Shown here: piece by piece, positions 8,531-16,596 of the stretch
Position numbering within the stretch: position 1 is the first letter of the stretch
How the letters are laid out: each line of letters starts with the position of its first letter
Translations under genes and position numbers: made by a program
The notes under the pieces: model-generated
Told to the model about the DNA's origin: nothing
The model's input: only the letters and a program-made list of their open reading frames with translations
Databases searched by the model: none
NCBI GenBank assembly: GCA_963720645.1
Contig: CAVRFX010000016.1
Coordinates: forward strand, 62,001-126,000
Reading direction: 5' to 3'
Source of the DNA: RYN-230 sp963720645
GTDB taxonomy: Bacteria; Actinomycetota; Actinomycetes; Streptosporangiales; Streptosporangiaceae
DNA: 64,000 nt

Positions 8531-9700
8531 GTGAGGTTGGGCATGAACACGCTGCCGACGTTCTCGCGTCGTGCGAGGTGGGCGATACCGGGTGCGGCCG
8601 TGGTCCTGGCGGGCGCGGTGACGGCCGGTTCCCTGATCAGTACCGCTCAGGCGTCACCCGAGCTGCCGGCGCGGACCCCCGCGCAGCTGCTCGCCTCGGT
8701 GGCCGGCCGGACCGCGCCGCTGCCCGCCCTGACCGGGACCGTGGTGGAGACCGCCTCGCTCGGCCTCCCGCAGCTGCCGGGCACCAGTAACCAGGATTCG
8801 GTCACGTCTCTGCTGGCCGGGTCGCACACGATCAAGGTCTGGTACGCCGACCCCCAGCACATCCGGCTCTCGGTGCCGACGCAGCTGAGAGAGACGGACG
8901 TGATCCGCAACGGCCGCGAGGGCTGGGTCTGGCAGAGCAGCTCGAACACGGTGACGCGGATGCAGCTGCCGGCCGGGGCGAAGCGGGAGGCCGTGCCCGC
9001 GGGGGCAGTGCCGCTTACCCCGCAGCAGGCGGCCCAGCAGGCCCTCAAGGCGGTCGGGCCGAGCACCCGGGTCAGCGTCGAGCGCACGGTCACCGTGGCC
9101 GGCCAGCCCGCCTACCAGCTGGTGCTCTCGCCCAGGTCCAGCGGCTCGCTGATCGGCCGCGTCACCATCGCCATCGACGCGGCGAAGAACGTGCCGCTGC
9201 GGGTCCAGGTCTTCGCCCGCGGGGCGGCCAGCCCGGCGTTCCAGGTCGGCTTCACGTCGATCTCGTTCGTCAGGCCGGCCCCGGCCAACTTCAGCTTCAG
9301 CACCCCGCGTGGCGCCAAGGTCAAGGTGGTCAGCCCGCCTGCTGACTCGTCCAGGCACATGGCCAAGGGCACCAAGGCCAGCGGTGAGCCCCAGGTGATC
9401 GGCAAGGACTGGCTGTCGGTGGCGGTGCTTCCGGCGTCCGACCTGGCCGGCGTGATGGGCGGGGGCAGCACGTCGAGCGTGGCCGGCGTCGGGAGCCAGT
9501 CGGTGTCCAGCGGTCCCGGCGACAGCGGCGCGATCGCGGCCGTCCTGATGCATTCGGCCACCACGGTGCACGGGGCGTGGGGCAGCGGCAGGCTGCTGCA
9601 CACCAGCCTGGTGAACGTGCTGCTGACCAACAACGGCCACGTGCTGGTCGGGGCGGTCACGCCGGCGGTCCTGTACGCCGCGGCCGCCCAGGTCAAGTGA
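8531..9700 (+). CDS. Secreted LolA/RseB-like outer-domain protein
   Basis: This is an exported protein of about 385 residues with an N-terminal signal sequence (a positive stretch, then PGAAVVLAGAVTAGSLISTAQA). A half-barrel domain like the LolA/MucB-RseB superfamily follows: HTIKVWYADPQHIRLSV, VIRNGREGWVWQSSSNTVTRM, VAGQPAYQLVLSP, IAIDAAKNVPLRVQVFA. Actinobacterial members often sit beside an ABC transporter and a two-component system, as here. A role in sensing or carrying a lipophilic ligand for the downstream exporter is inference. GTG 8531 is used; ATG 8543 is an equally plausible start. Stop 9698-9700. Confidence 0.75.
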   Translation: MRLGMNTLPTFSRRARWAIPGAAVVLAGAVTAGSLISTAQASPELPARTPAQLLASVAGRTAPLPALTGTVVETASLGLPQLPGTSNQDSVTSLLAGSHTIKVWYADPQHIRLSVPTQLRETDVIRNGREGWVWQSSSNTVTRMQLPAGAKREAVPAGAVPLTPQQAAQQALKAVGPSTRVSVERTVTVAGQPAYQLVLSPRSSGSLIGRVTIAIDAAKNVPLRVQVFARGAASPAFQVGFTSISFVRPAPANFSFSTPRGAKVKVVSPPADSSRHMAKGTKASGEPQVIGKDWLSVAVLPASDLAGVMGGGSTSSVAGVGSQSVSSGPGDSGAIAAVLMHSATTVHGAWGSGRLLHTSLVNVLLTNNGHVLVGAVTPAVLYAAAAQVK

Positions 9701-9778
9701 GTCCGGGCGAGGCGGTCTCGGCCCCGGTGGCCCGCCCGGAGGCGGCCCCGGGCCCCGGGCGCGGCGCCCGGGGCGGAG

Positions 9779-10753
9779 GTGGGGACGCCGCCGGATGCGG
9801 AGCCGGTGGCGGGAGCGGAGCCCGGCCCCGCGATCGTCACCACGGGGCTGACCAAGCGGTTCCGGAGCGGCCAGCTGGCGGTGGACAGCCTCGACATGCT
9901 GGTCCCCCGGGGCAGCGTCTACGGCTTCCTCGGCCCCAACGGGTCCGGCAAGACCACCACGATCCGGATGCTGCTCGGCCTGGTCTTTCCCACCGCGGGC
10001 AGTCATGCGCTGCTCGGCGTGCCGATGCCCGCGGGGACGGTCAGGGTGCTGCCGCGGGTCGGGTCCCTGGTCGAAGGGCCGGCCTTCTACCCGCAGCTGT
10101 CCGGCCGGGACAACCTGGCCCGGGTGGACGCGGCCGACCGGACCGCCGACCCGGGCACGGCGCAGCAGCGGATCACGTCGGCGCTGGACCGGGTCGGCCT
10201 GCTGGCCGCCAGGAAGAAGCACTACCGGGCCTACTCACTCGGCATGAAACAGCGGCTGGCCATCGCGGCCAGCCTGCTCCAGCCGCGTGAGCTGATCATC
10301 CTGGACGAGCCCACCAACGGGCTCGACCCGCAGGGCACCCGCGAGGTGCGCGGGCTGATCCGGGAGATCGCCACCGACGGCATCACCGTCCTGGTGTCCT
10401 CGCACCTGCTCGCCGAGGTCGAGCAGATCTGCACCCAGGTGGGGGTCATGCGGACCGGGCGGCTGGTGTTCCAGGGCTCGCTGGAGGAACTGCGGGCCCG
10501 CGGCGCGGCCCGGATCCGGGTCACCACCACCGACGCCACCCGGGCCGCCGAGGTCCTGGGCAAGCTGGGCCTGGCCGACGTGACCACCGGCGAGGGGGAG
10601 GCCTCCGCCGCGCTCGGTGACCAGGCGCCCGAGCAGGTCACCCGCGAGCTGGTCTACGCCGGCGTCCCGGTAGCGGGGCTGGACACGCCCCGGCCCAGCC
10701 TCGAGGAACTGTTCGTGGGACTGACCGGGGAGGGCTTCGATGTCGACGGCTGA
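9779..10753 (+). CDS. ABC exporter ATP-binding protein, DrrA type
   Basis: This 324-residue nucleotide-binding subunit has Walker A GPNGSGKTT, the EGPAFYPQLSGRDNL segment typical of DrrA/CcmA-like exporters, signature YSLGMKQRL, Walker B LIILDEPTNGLDP and switch histidine SSHLLAEVEQIC. It energises the permease that follows, whose ATG overlaps this gene by 14 nt. GTG 9779 is the start in frame. Another GTG at 9697, overlapping the preceding stop in a different frame, encodes a Pro/Ala-rich stretch that would need a frame change to join this protein, so the true N-terminus is uncertain. Confidence 0.9.
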   Translation: MGTPPDAEPVAGAEPGPAIVTTGLTKRFRSGQLAVDSLDMLVPRGSVYGFLGPNGSGKTTTIRMLLGLVFPTAGSHALLGVPMPAGTVRVLPRVGSLVEGPAFYPQLSGRDNLARVDAADRTADPGTAQQRITSALDRVGLLAARKKHYRAYSLGMKQRLAIAASLLQPRELIILDEPTNGLDPQGTREVRGLIREIATDGITVLVSSHLLAEVEQICTQVGVMRTGRLVFQGSLEELRARGAARIRVTTTDATRAAEVLGKLGLADVTTGEGEASAALGDQAPEQVTRELVYAGVPVAGLDTPRPSLEELFVGLTGEGFDVDG

Positions 10754-11660
10754 GCTGTCCGCTCCCCCCGGCGGCGCTGGCGCCGGTGCGGCGGCACTGG
10801 CCCCGCACGCCCGGCCGCGCAATGGCGTCCTCACCTGGCTCCGCCTGCTGGGCAGCGAGCTGCGCCTGATGTTCCGGCGCTGGCGCAACCTGGCCCTGCT
10901 CGGCGTGCTCGTCGTGCTGCCCGTGGTGCTGGGCATCGGGCTGCGGGTGTCCATGCCGCACGGCAGTGGCGGCGGCGGAAACGGGCCGGGCGCATCGTTC
11001 TTCGCCCAGCTCGCCGGGAACGGGGTGTTCCTGTCGTTCCTGGCCCTGACCATCCTGCTCACGCTGGTGCTGCCGCTGGTGATCGCCGTGGTGGCCGGTG
11101 ACTCGGTCGCCGGCGAGGCGGGCCTGGGCACGCTGCGTTATCTGCTCACCGTGCCGGCCGGGCGGACCCGGCTGCTGTCGGTCAAGTACGCGGCCGTGGT
11201 CATCTTCGGGCTGGCCGCGTGCCTGCTGGTGTCGGCGGTGTCGCTGATCATGGGGGCGATCCTGTTCCCGATCGGGCCGGTGACCCTGCTGTCCGGGACG
11301 ACCGTGTCCCTGGCGGACGGCCTGCTCCGGCTGCTCTACGTCACGCTGTACGTGGCCGCGGGCATGGCCGCCCTGGCCGCGATCGGGCTGGCCATCTCGA
11401 CCCTGACCGAGCATCCGATCGGCGCGATCGCCGCCATCCTGGTCCTCGCCGTGGCCAGCGAGGTGACCGACAACGTGGCCCAGTTCGCGGTGATCCACCC
11501 GTACCTGCCGACGCACTTCTGGCTGTCGTTCGACTCGCTGCTGCGCGTTCCGGTCAACACCGGCACCCTGCTGCACGGGCTGCTGTCGTTCGCGGCGTAC
11601 ATCGTGATCTTCGGCTCGCTCGCCTGGGCCCGCTTCACCAGCGCGGACGTCACCAGCTGA
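10740..11660 (+). CDS. ABC-2 type transporter permease
   Basis: This 306-residue membrane subunit pairs with the ATPase encoded upstream. It begins with a short cytoplasmic Pro/Ala-rich tail, then LRLLGSELRLMFRRWRNLALLG and six predicted helices, including LALTILLTLVLPLVIAVVAGDSV and GTLRYLLTVPAGRTRLLSVKY, a typical ABC-2 permease segment. The ATG at 10740 lies inside the 3' end of the ATPase gene, so expression is coupled. The substrate is unknown; drug or lipid export is usual for DrrAB-like pairs. It ends 1 nt before the convergent GAF-ANTAR gene. Confidence 0.88.
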   Translation: MSTAELSAPPGGAGAGAAALAPHARPRNGVLTWLRLLGSELRLMFRRWRNLALLGVLVVLPVVLGIGLRVSMPHGSGGGGNGPGASFFAQLAGNGVFLSFLALTILLTLVLPLVIAVVAGDSVAGEAGLGTLRYLLTVPAGRTRLLSVKYAAVVIFGLAACLLVSAVSLIMGAILFPIGPVTLLSGTTVSLADGLLRLLYVTLYVAAGMAALAAIGLAISTLTEHPIGAIAAILVLAVASEVTDNVAQFAVIHPYLPTHFWLSFDSLLRVPVNTGTLLHGLLSFAAYIVIFGSLAWARFTSADVTS

Positions 11661-11661
11661 G

Positions 11662-12394
11662 TCAGCCCCCGGCGCGGGGTGCCCAGACGGGCGGGTCGAG
11701 GGTGCCGTCCACGGTGGCCTGGGCGACGTCGGTGAGGCGCTGGTTGGCTGTTGCGGGCGTAAGCCCGGAGCCGGGTGAATGCCTCCGCCAGGTCGATGCC
11801 GACCCGCTCGGAGAGCACCCCCTTGGCCTGCTCGATCGCGATCCGGCTGGTCAGTGCGGCGGACAGCTGCTCGTTCAGGCGCTGGGCCTCGGCGCTGGCC
11901 CGGTGCTGGAGAATACTGAGTGCGGCGAGGTCAGCGAAGGCGCGGGCGACGATCAGGTCCGGCTCCCCGATCGGGGCCTGAGTCTCGCTGAGCAGATTGA
12001 GCGCGCCGAGGGTCACCTCCCGCAGCCGCAGCGGCAGCGCGACCGCGGACTGGAAACCGGCGCGGACGGCGGCGCCGGAGAACAGCGGCCAGCGGCCCGA
12101 CCCCGGCCCGAGGATCTGCTGGGCGACCGGCTCGCCGCTGCGGAAGGCGTCCAGGCAGGGCCCTTCCTGCGCCTGGAGCTCGAACAGTTCCAGCAGGCGC
12201 ATCGCCTCGCTGGAGGAGGCCACCAGGCTGAGGCCGCCCGAGGGGGAAGCGAGCATCACCCCGGCGGCGGAGACGTCCAGCAGGTTGACACAGTGGTCAG
12301 TGAGCCCGGTCAGCAGGTCGACGACGTCATAGTCGTCCACCAGGGTGTCGGCCATCTCGACCAGAGTGCGGACCACGTCGGCTTCGCGGGTCAT
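11662..12394 (-). CDS. GAF-ANTAR regulator, frameshifted inside the ANTAR domain
   Basis: This is a soluble regulator. A GAF sensor domain (residues about 10-160: LLDVSAAGVMLASPSGGLSL, EGPCLDAF, ALPLRLREVTLGALNLLS) is followed by an ANTAR RNA-binding domain (LTSRIAIEQAKGVLSERVGIDLAEAFTRLRAYARNS). ANTAR proteins act as transcription antiterminators at paired hexaloop hairpins. One extra base near 11744-11752 breaks the frame. Repaired, the ending reads NSNQRLTDVAQATVDGTL and stops at 11662. Unrepaired, the frame runs on into the permease gene to 11336. It is the last gene of a three-gene minus-strand operon. Confidence 0.82.
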
Positions 12395-12446
12395 CCCGGT
12401 CCCTCCGTTCGGAGCGCAGCGCCCGCGCGGGGCTGGGGAGCCCGCT

Positions 12447-13139
12447 TCATCCGAGCCGGAGTCTGCGGGCGATGACGTCCTGGGCTACGTCGTCCACCAT
12501 CCGGTCGTTGCTGTAGGCGTACGCCCGCAGCCGGATGAGCGCCTCAGTGACGCTGATGTCTTCCTGAACCGAGAGTATGCCCGCCGCGTTGTGCACCGCG
12601 AAGTGAAAATCGGCTTCGGTCTCCAGGGCTCGGGCCACCGCGCCGTCGGGCGCCCCGGCCTGGGTTTCCAGTACCCAGCGGGCGGTCACGTCGGCCAGGA
12701 CCAGCGCGTCGGCGTGCTGCTCCGCGCCGAGCGGGCCGGGCCGGTCGCGGTACAGGTTAAGCGCCCCCAGCCGTACGGTGCCGACCCGCAGCGGGAAGCC
12801 GAACACCGCCCGCACGCCCGCCTGCAGCGCGGGCGGGGTGAACGCGAGCCACCGGACGATCTCGGGATCCGCCAGGTCAGGTTCGTTCACCACCGTGTCC
12901 TGCACATAGGCGTCGACGCAGGGACCCTCGCCCAGCGTGAACTGCAACTCCTCGATCAGCTGACTGACCTCGTCACTCGTGCACAGCGACCCGCGCGGGA
13001 TATCACCGGACATGAGCATCACCCCTGCGCCCTCTACCCCGGCAATCCGGGGGCACACCTGGCACAGCTGGGCAGCCGACCACGGGCCAGGACTGTCGGT
13101 CAGTTCAGACAGGACCCGGTGCAGCCGGTCGCCGGGCAT
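12447..13139 (-). CDS. GAF-ANTAR regulator
   Basis: This 230-residue protein has an N-terminal GAF-like domain (GVEGAGVMLMSGD, FTLGEGPCVDAY, FGFPLRVGTVRLGALNLYRD) and a C-terminal ANTAR region (HFAVHNAAGILSVQEDISV, TEALIRLRAYAYSNDRMVDDVAQDVI). It probably senses a small ligand or redox cue through GAF and antiterminates transcription through ANTAR. The gene lies 52 nt upstream of the first GAF-ANTAR gene and 21 nt downstream of the DHp-like gene, so the three should be one transcript. The catalogue of target RNA hairpins cannot be read from this window. Confidence 0.86.
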   Translation of the reverse strand: MPGDRLHRVLSELTDSPGPWSAAQLCQVCPRIAGVEGAGVMLMSGDIPRGSLCTSDEVSQLIEELQFTLGEGPCVDAYVQDTVVNEPDLADPEIVRWLAFTPPALQAGVRAVFGFPLRVGTVRLGALNLYRDRPGPLGAEQHADALVLADVTARWVLETQAGAPDGAVARALETEADFHFAVHNAAGILSVQEDISVTEALIRLRAYAYSNDRMVDDVAQDVIARRLRLG

Positions 13140-13160
13140 GTCACCGCTCCGATCCCGCCC

Positions 13161-13640
13161 TCACCAGGGCTCGAACAGTATGTTCCTCAGGTCCCGGATG
13201 GCCTGGTCAAGTTCGTCGGTAGCATGCCAGATCTTGCGGGCGGCCCGGCGCTCGTTGGCCATCTGGTGTGCGCCGACCGTACCAAAGCGGCAGGCCTTGT
13301 CCTGCGCGGCGGCCGTCCCGTCCTCGCCGAGCAGGCCCAGCGCCGCCTGGAGATCCAGGCCTGCGGCGAAGATCCGGCGGATCACGACGTCGTTCATCTT
13401 CCGGACCATGAGGTCGCGATCGACCTCGGCCGCGCCGATATCCGCGGCCGGCCTGGCTTCGCTGCGGCCAGGCGCCACACGGCCGCCAGGCGCCACATGG
13501 CCGCCAGGCGCCACATGGCCGCCAGGCGCCACATGGCCGATGATGGACGGGGAATCCTGGTCTGGCGCGGCAGGCAACGTGCCTGCGGCTGTCGTCCCGG
13601 CCGTTGCCCCGGTACGAGGCAGGCCCGATGCACGGTCCAT
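13161..13640 (-). CDS. Histidine-kinase dimerisation-domain look-alike lacking the phospho-histidine
   Basis: This is a 159-residue protein. Residues 35-58 carry four GHVAPG-type repeats. Residues 73-104 align with the DHp helix of DevS-type (HisKA_3) kinases: DRDLMVRKMNDVVIRRIF here against DRDRIARDLHDLVIQRLY in the kinase at 60099-61799 of this same window. The phospho-accepting His of that motif is Asn83 here. The second helix is also recognisable (DELDQAIRDLRNILFEP against DALDETIREIRSAIFSL). No ATPase domain follows. It heads an operon with two GAF-ANTAR genes. It may act as a dimerisation partner or decoy; this is inference. Confidence 0.7.
   Translation of the reverse strand: MDRASGLPRTGATAGTTAAGTLPAAPDQDSPSIIGHVAPGGHVAPGGHVAPGGRVAPGRSEARPAADIGAAEVDRDLMVRKMNDVVIRRIFAAGLDLQAALGLLGEDGTAAAQDKACRFGTVGAHQMANERRAARKIWHATDELDQAIRDLRNILFEPW
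13467..13538. repeat. Four tandem copies of an 18-bp coding repeat
   Basis: Four consecutive 18-bp units (GCCAGGCGCCACATGGCC type, the first with one change) fill this interval exactly. Read on the minus strand they encode the G-H-V-A-P-G repeats in the N-terminal linker of the DHp-like protein. Being a multiple of three, changes in copy number keep the frame. Confidence 0.9.
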
Positions 13641-13823
13641 CGCTCACGCTCCCGGTTTCGGGCGGCCATTTCTGGCCGTGCCGCCGGGGTCCGGGGCGAC
13701 GCGGTCGGCTACCTCCGTACCTGGCCCCCGCCAGGCCGGTGCGGATACCTGGGTCTGACACTACGCGCCTGACCCGGTCCCGGGAAGCCGCCCGGGCCTG
13801 ACGGTCTCAGCCGGGGGCCGGCC

Positions 13824-14540
13824 TCACCAGCTGACCCGCGGGCCGGACGGGTGAAAGTCGGGGCCGAGCTGGTAGGCCAGCGGGGTCGCGGTGGGCACGT
13901 TCAGCCTGGTGACGTCCTCATCAGGCATCCGCTCCAGGTGCTTGACCAGGGCCCGCACGGTGTTGCCGTGCGAGACGACCAGCACGCACTGGCCGGAGCG
14001 CAGGTCCGGGATGATCGCGTCGTACCAGTACGGCAGCAGCCGGGCGGTCACGTCCTTCAGTGACTCGGTGCGCGGAAGGATGTCGGGCGGGACCGCCGCG
14101 TAGCGGGCGTCGCCGAACTGTGCGTACTGCGAGCCGGCGTCCAGCGGCGGCGGTGCGGCGTCGTAGGAGCGGCGCCAGCGCATGAACTGCTCCTCGCCGG
14201 CCTCCGCCCGGACCTCGTCCTTGCTGCGTCCCTGCAGCGCGCCGTAATGGTTGGAGTTGAGCCGCCAGGACCGGCGGACCGGGATCCAGTCCCGGTCGCA
14301 TTCGGCCAGGGCCAGGTCGGCGGTGCGGATGGCGCGCCGCTGCACCGAGGTGTGCACGAAGCCGGGCAGCAGGCCGCGGCGCGCCAGCAGCCGCCCGGCG
14401 CGCGCGGCTTCCTGTTCCCCGGCCGGGCTCAGCGCCACGTTGACCCACCCGGTGAACCGGTTGCTCGCGTTCCACTCGCTTTCCCCGTGCCTCAGGATCA
14501 CCAGCCGGTAGCGGCGGCTGGGCGATCGCGCTGCCCCCAC
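13824..14540 (-). CDS. gpmA: 2,3-bisphosphoglycerate-dependent phosphoglycerate mutase
   Basis: This 238-residue cytoplasmic glycolytic enzyme interconverts 2- and 3-phosphoglycerate. The catalytic phospho-histidine lies in LVILRHGESEWN, the substrate loop in RFTGWVNVALSPAG, and the second histidine in VVSHGNTVRALVKHL. The helix that in classic enzymes reads RLNERHYGALQG is RLNSNHYGALQG here, keeping HYG but losing the E-R pair. The length is close to family norm (about 245-250). The gene starts with GTG 2 nt after the stop of the acyl-CoA synthetase gene and is probably co-transcribed with it. Confidence 0.9.
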   Translation of the reverse strand: MGAARSPSRRYRLVILRHGESEWNASNRFTGWVNVALSPAGEQEAARAGRLLARRGLLPGFVHTSVQRRAIRTADLALAECDRDWIPVRRSWRLNSNHYGALQGRSKDEVRAEAGEEQFMRWRRSYDAAPPPLDAGSQYAQFGDARYAAVPPDILPRTESLKDVTARLLPYWYDAIIPDLRSGQCVLVVSHGNTVRALVKHLERMPDEDVTRLNVPTATPLAYQLGPDFHPSGPRVSW

Positions 14541-14542
14541 CG

Positions 14543-16393
14543 TCAGCCTTTGAGGTCAGGGAAGTCCTCTTCCCAGAACTCGAGGGTCCCGCGGGGGCTG
14601 GCCGTGGGTCCCGCGGGCGGTTCTGGCGTGGCGGCTGGTTCGGTCCGGGCCGCTGGTTCGGGGGTGGCGGCTGGTTCGGTCCGGGCGGCTGGATCCGGCC
14701 CGGCGGCCGCGCCGGTGCCGGGCATCCCGAGCCGGACCGTCTCCTGGGCCCGCAACTCCACCCGGCGGATCTTCCCGGAGATCGTCTTGGGCAGCTCGCT
14801 GAACTCCAGCCGGCGGATCCGCTTGTACGGGGACAGCCGCTGCCGCGCGTAGCCGAAGATCGACGCGGCCGTCTCGGCGGACGGCTCGAACCCGGCCGCG
14901 AGCGTGACGTACGCCTTGGGCACCGCGAACCGCATCGGGTCCGGCGACGGCACTACGGCCGCCTCGGCCACCGCCTCGTGCTCGATCAGCACGCTTTCCA
15001 GCTCGAACGGGGAGATCCGGTAGTCCGACGCCTTGAACACGTCGTCGGTCCGCCCGATGTAGGTCAGGTACCCGTCGGCGTCCCGGCTGGCCACGTCCCC
15101 GGTGTGGTAGTAGCCGTCCCGCATGGCCTCGGCGGCCCGCTCCGCATCGCCGCGGTAGCCGGTCATCAGGCCGAGCGGCCGCCGGGCCAGCTCCAGGCAC
15201 ATCTCGCCTTCCTCGCCCGGCGCGCCGGTCAGCGGGTCGACCAGGGTCACGGTGTACCCGGGCAGCGGGTGGCCCATCGAGCCGGGCCGCAGCGGCTGCC
15301 CGGGCGGGTTGCCCACCTGCGCGGTGGTCTCGGTCTGCCCGTACCCGTCCCGTACCGTGATTCCCCAGGCCCGCCGGACCTGGTCGATGACCTCCGGGTT
15401 CAGCGGCTCACCCGCGGCCACGCACTCGCGCAGCGCGCTGACGTCGCACGCGCTCAGGTCGGCCTGGATGAGCATCCGCCAGACGGTGGGCGGCGCGCAG
15501 AACGTGGTCACGCCGCAGCCGCCGATCGCGTCCATCAGCGCCTGGGCGGAGAACCGGTCGTAGCCGAGCACGAGCACCGTCGCGCTCGCGTTCCACGGCG
15601 CGTACACGTTGCTCCAGGCGTGCTTGGCCCAGCCTGGGGACGAGATGTTCAGGTGCACGTCACCGGGCTGCAGCCCGATCCAGTACATCGTGGACAGATG
15701 GCCGGCCGGGTAGGAGGCGTGCGTGTGCTCCACCAGTTTCGGCTGGGCCGTGGTCCCGGAGGTGAAATACAGCAGCAACGGTTCGTCCGCGTGAGTCGGG
15801 CCGTCTGGCTCGAAGTGGGCGCTGGCCGCGGCCGCCTCCGCGTAGCCGTGCCAGCCCTCGGGCGGGGCCGCTCCCGGCGTGATGCTGACCGCCACCCGGG
15901 TCCAGTTCCCCGGGACCTGCGCGAACCGTGGCGTGTGCGCGTACTCCGTGATCACGTGGCGCACGTCGCCGCGGGTCACCCGGTCCGCCAGGTCCTCCGG
16001 GCCGAGCAGGGTGCTGGCCGGGATGATCACCACGCCGAGCTTCATCGCGGCCAGGATGATCTCCCACAGCGGGGCGATGTTGCCCAGCATGAGCAGCAGC
16101 CGGTCGCCCCGCCGGGCACCGAGGCTGCGCAGCCAGCTGGCCACCTGATTGGAACGGGCGGCCATCTCGCCGTAGCTGATCCGGGCGGCGGCGTCCCCGT
16201 CGGCCACGATGCGCAGCGCGTCCCGGTCCGGGTGCTCGGCTGCGATCACGTCGAACCAGTCCAGCGCCCAGTTGAACTCATCCAGCGCCGGCCAGGTGAA
16301 CTCGGCCTGCGCCGCCGGGTAGTCCTCGCGGAGGCGCAGCAGCAGGTCCCGGGCATCGCGGAACGTCTGTGTCGGTGAGTGCGCGTCGGTCAT
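14543..16393 (-). CDS. AMP-forming acyl-CoA synthetase (acetyl/medium-chain acyl-CoA synthetase family)
   Basis: This 616-residue ANL-superfamily adenylating enzyme activates a carboxylate to acyl-AMP and then acyl-CoA. The core motifs are YFTSGTTAQPK (P-loop), YGQTET, YYHTGD, GRTDDVFKASDYRISPFE (hinge) and PKTISGKIRR with the catalytic lysine. The sequence style (SSPGWAKHAWSNVYAPW) resembles ACSM/medium-chain ligases, but the chain-length preference cannot be read. A Pro/Ala/Thr/Glu repeat tail at about residues 565-605 precedes a conserved-looking end (EFWEEDFPDLKG). The start is ATG 16393. Confidence 0.88.
   Translation of the reverse strand: MTDAHSPTQTFRDARDLLLRLREDYPAAQAEFTWPALDEFNWALDWFDVIAAEHPDRDALRIVADGDAAARISYGEMAARSNQVASWLRSLGARRGDRLLLMLGNIAPLWEIILAAMKLGVVIIPASTLLGPEDLADRVTRGDVRHVITEYAHTPRFAQVPGNWTRVAVSITPGAAPPEGWHGYAEAAAASAHFEPDGPTHADEPLLLYFTSGTTAQPKLVEHTHASYPAGHLSTMYWIGLQPGDVHLNISSPGWAKHAWSNVYAPWNASATVLVLGYDRFSAQALMDAIGGCGVTTFCAPPTVWRMLIQADLSACDVSALRECVAAGEPLNPEVIDQVRRAWGITVRDGYGQTETTAQVGNPPGQPLRPGSMGHPLPGYTVTLVDPLTGAPGEEGEMCLELARRPLGLMTGYRGDAERAAEAMRDGYYHTGDVASRDADGYLTYIGRTDDVFKASDYRISPFELESVLIEHEAVAEAAVVPSPDPMRFAVPKAYVTLAAGFEPSAETAASIFGYARQRLSPYKRIRRLEFSELPKTISGKIRRVELRAQETVRLGMPGTGAAAGPDPAARTEPAATPEPAARTEPAATPEPPAGPTASPRGTLEFWEEDFPDLKG
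14631..14702. repeat. Two tandem 36-bp coding repeats
   Basis: A 20-bp block recurs at 14631-14650 and 14667-14686, giving a 36-bp period. On the minus strand it encodes the duplicated TEPAATPEPAAR linker of the acyl-CoA synthetase. It expands a disordered linker without altering the frame. Confidence 0.8.
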
Positions 16394-16522
16394 GAGGTCA
16401 TCGTGGCAGGTGGCCCGGGGCGATGGGAATGCCGCGGCGGGTCCGCCGCGGTGAGTGCGCCGGCAACCGGGACGATGAGTTGCACGAACGTGACCATCCG
16501 TGCGGCCCGTTGACCGCTGAAC

Positions 16523-16537
16523 GGGACTAACGTTCCC
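16523..16537. promoter_or_regulatory. Weak DosR-box-like inverted repeat upstream of the secreted protein
   Basis: GGGAC-TAACG-TTCCC lies 60 nt upstream of the proposed start at 16597. It resembles the DosR box core but has a wrong spacing and one arm mismatch, so this is a low-confidence candidate. The surrounding 16394-16596 interval has no gene. A TTGACC at 16511-16516 could be a -35 element, without a clear matching -10. Confidence 0.2.
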
Positions 16538-16596
16538 AAACGTATATGAAGGTGGATAGGGTACCCCGGGGAACCGAAGTTACTGTGGGGGCAGTT

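Noticed and set aside
13467..13538. Short regular repeats that might be a CRISPR-like array
   Set aside because: The units are contiguous with no spacers and encode in-frame hexapeptides.
13161..13640. Simple truncated kinase pseudogene
   Set aside because: The small gene has its own start, a stop just after the second DHp helix and tight operon spacing, and no ATPase-domain debris follows; a maintained small protein fits better.
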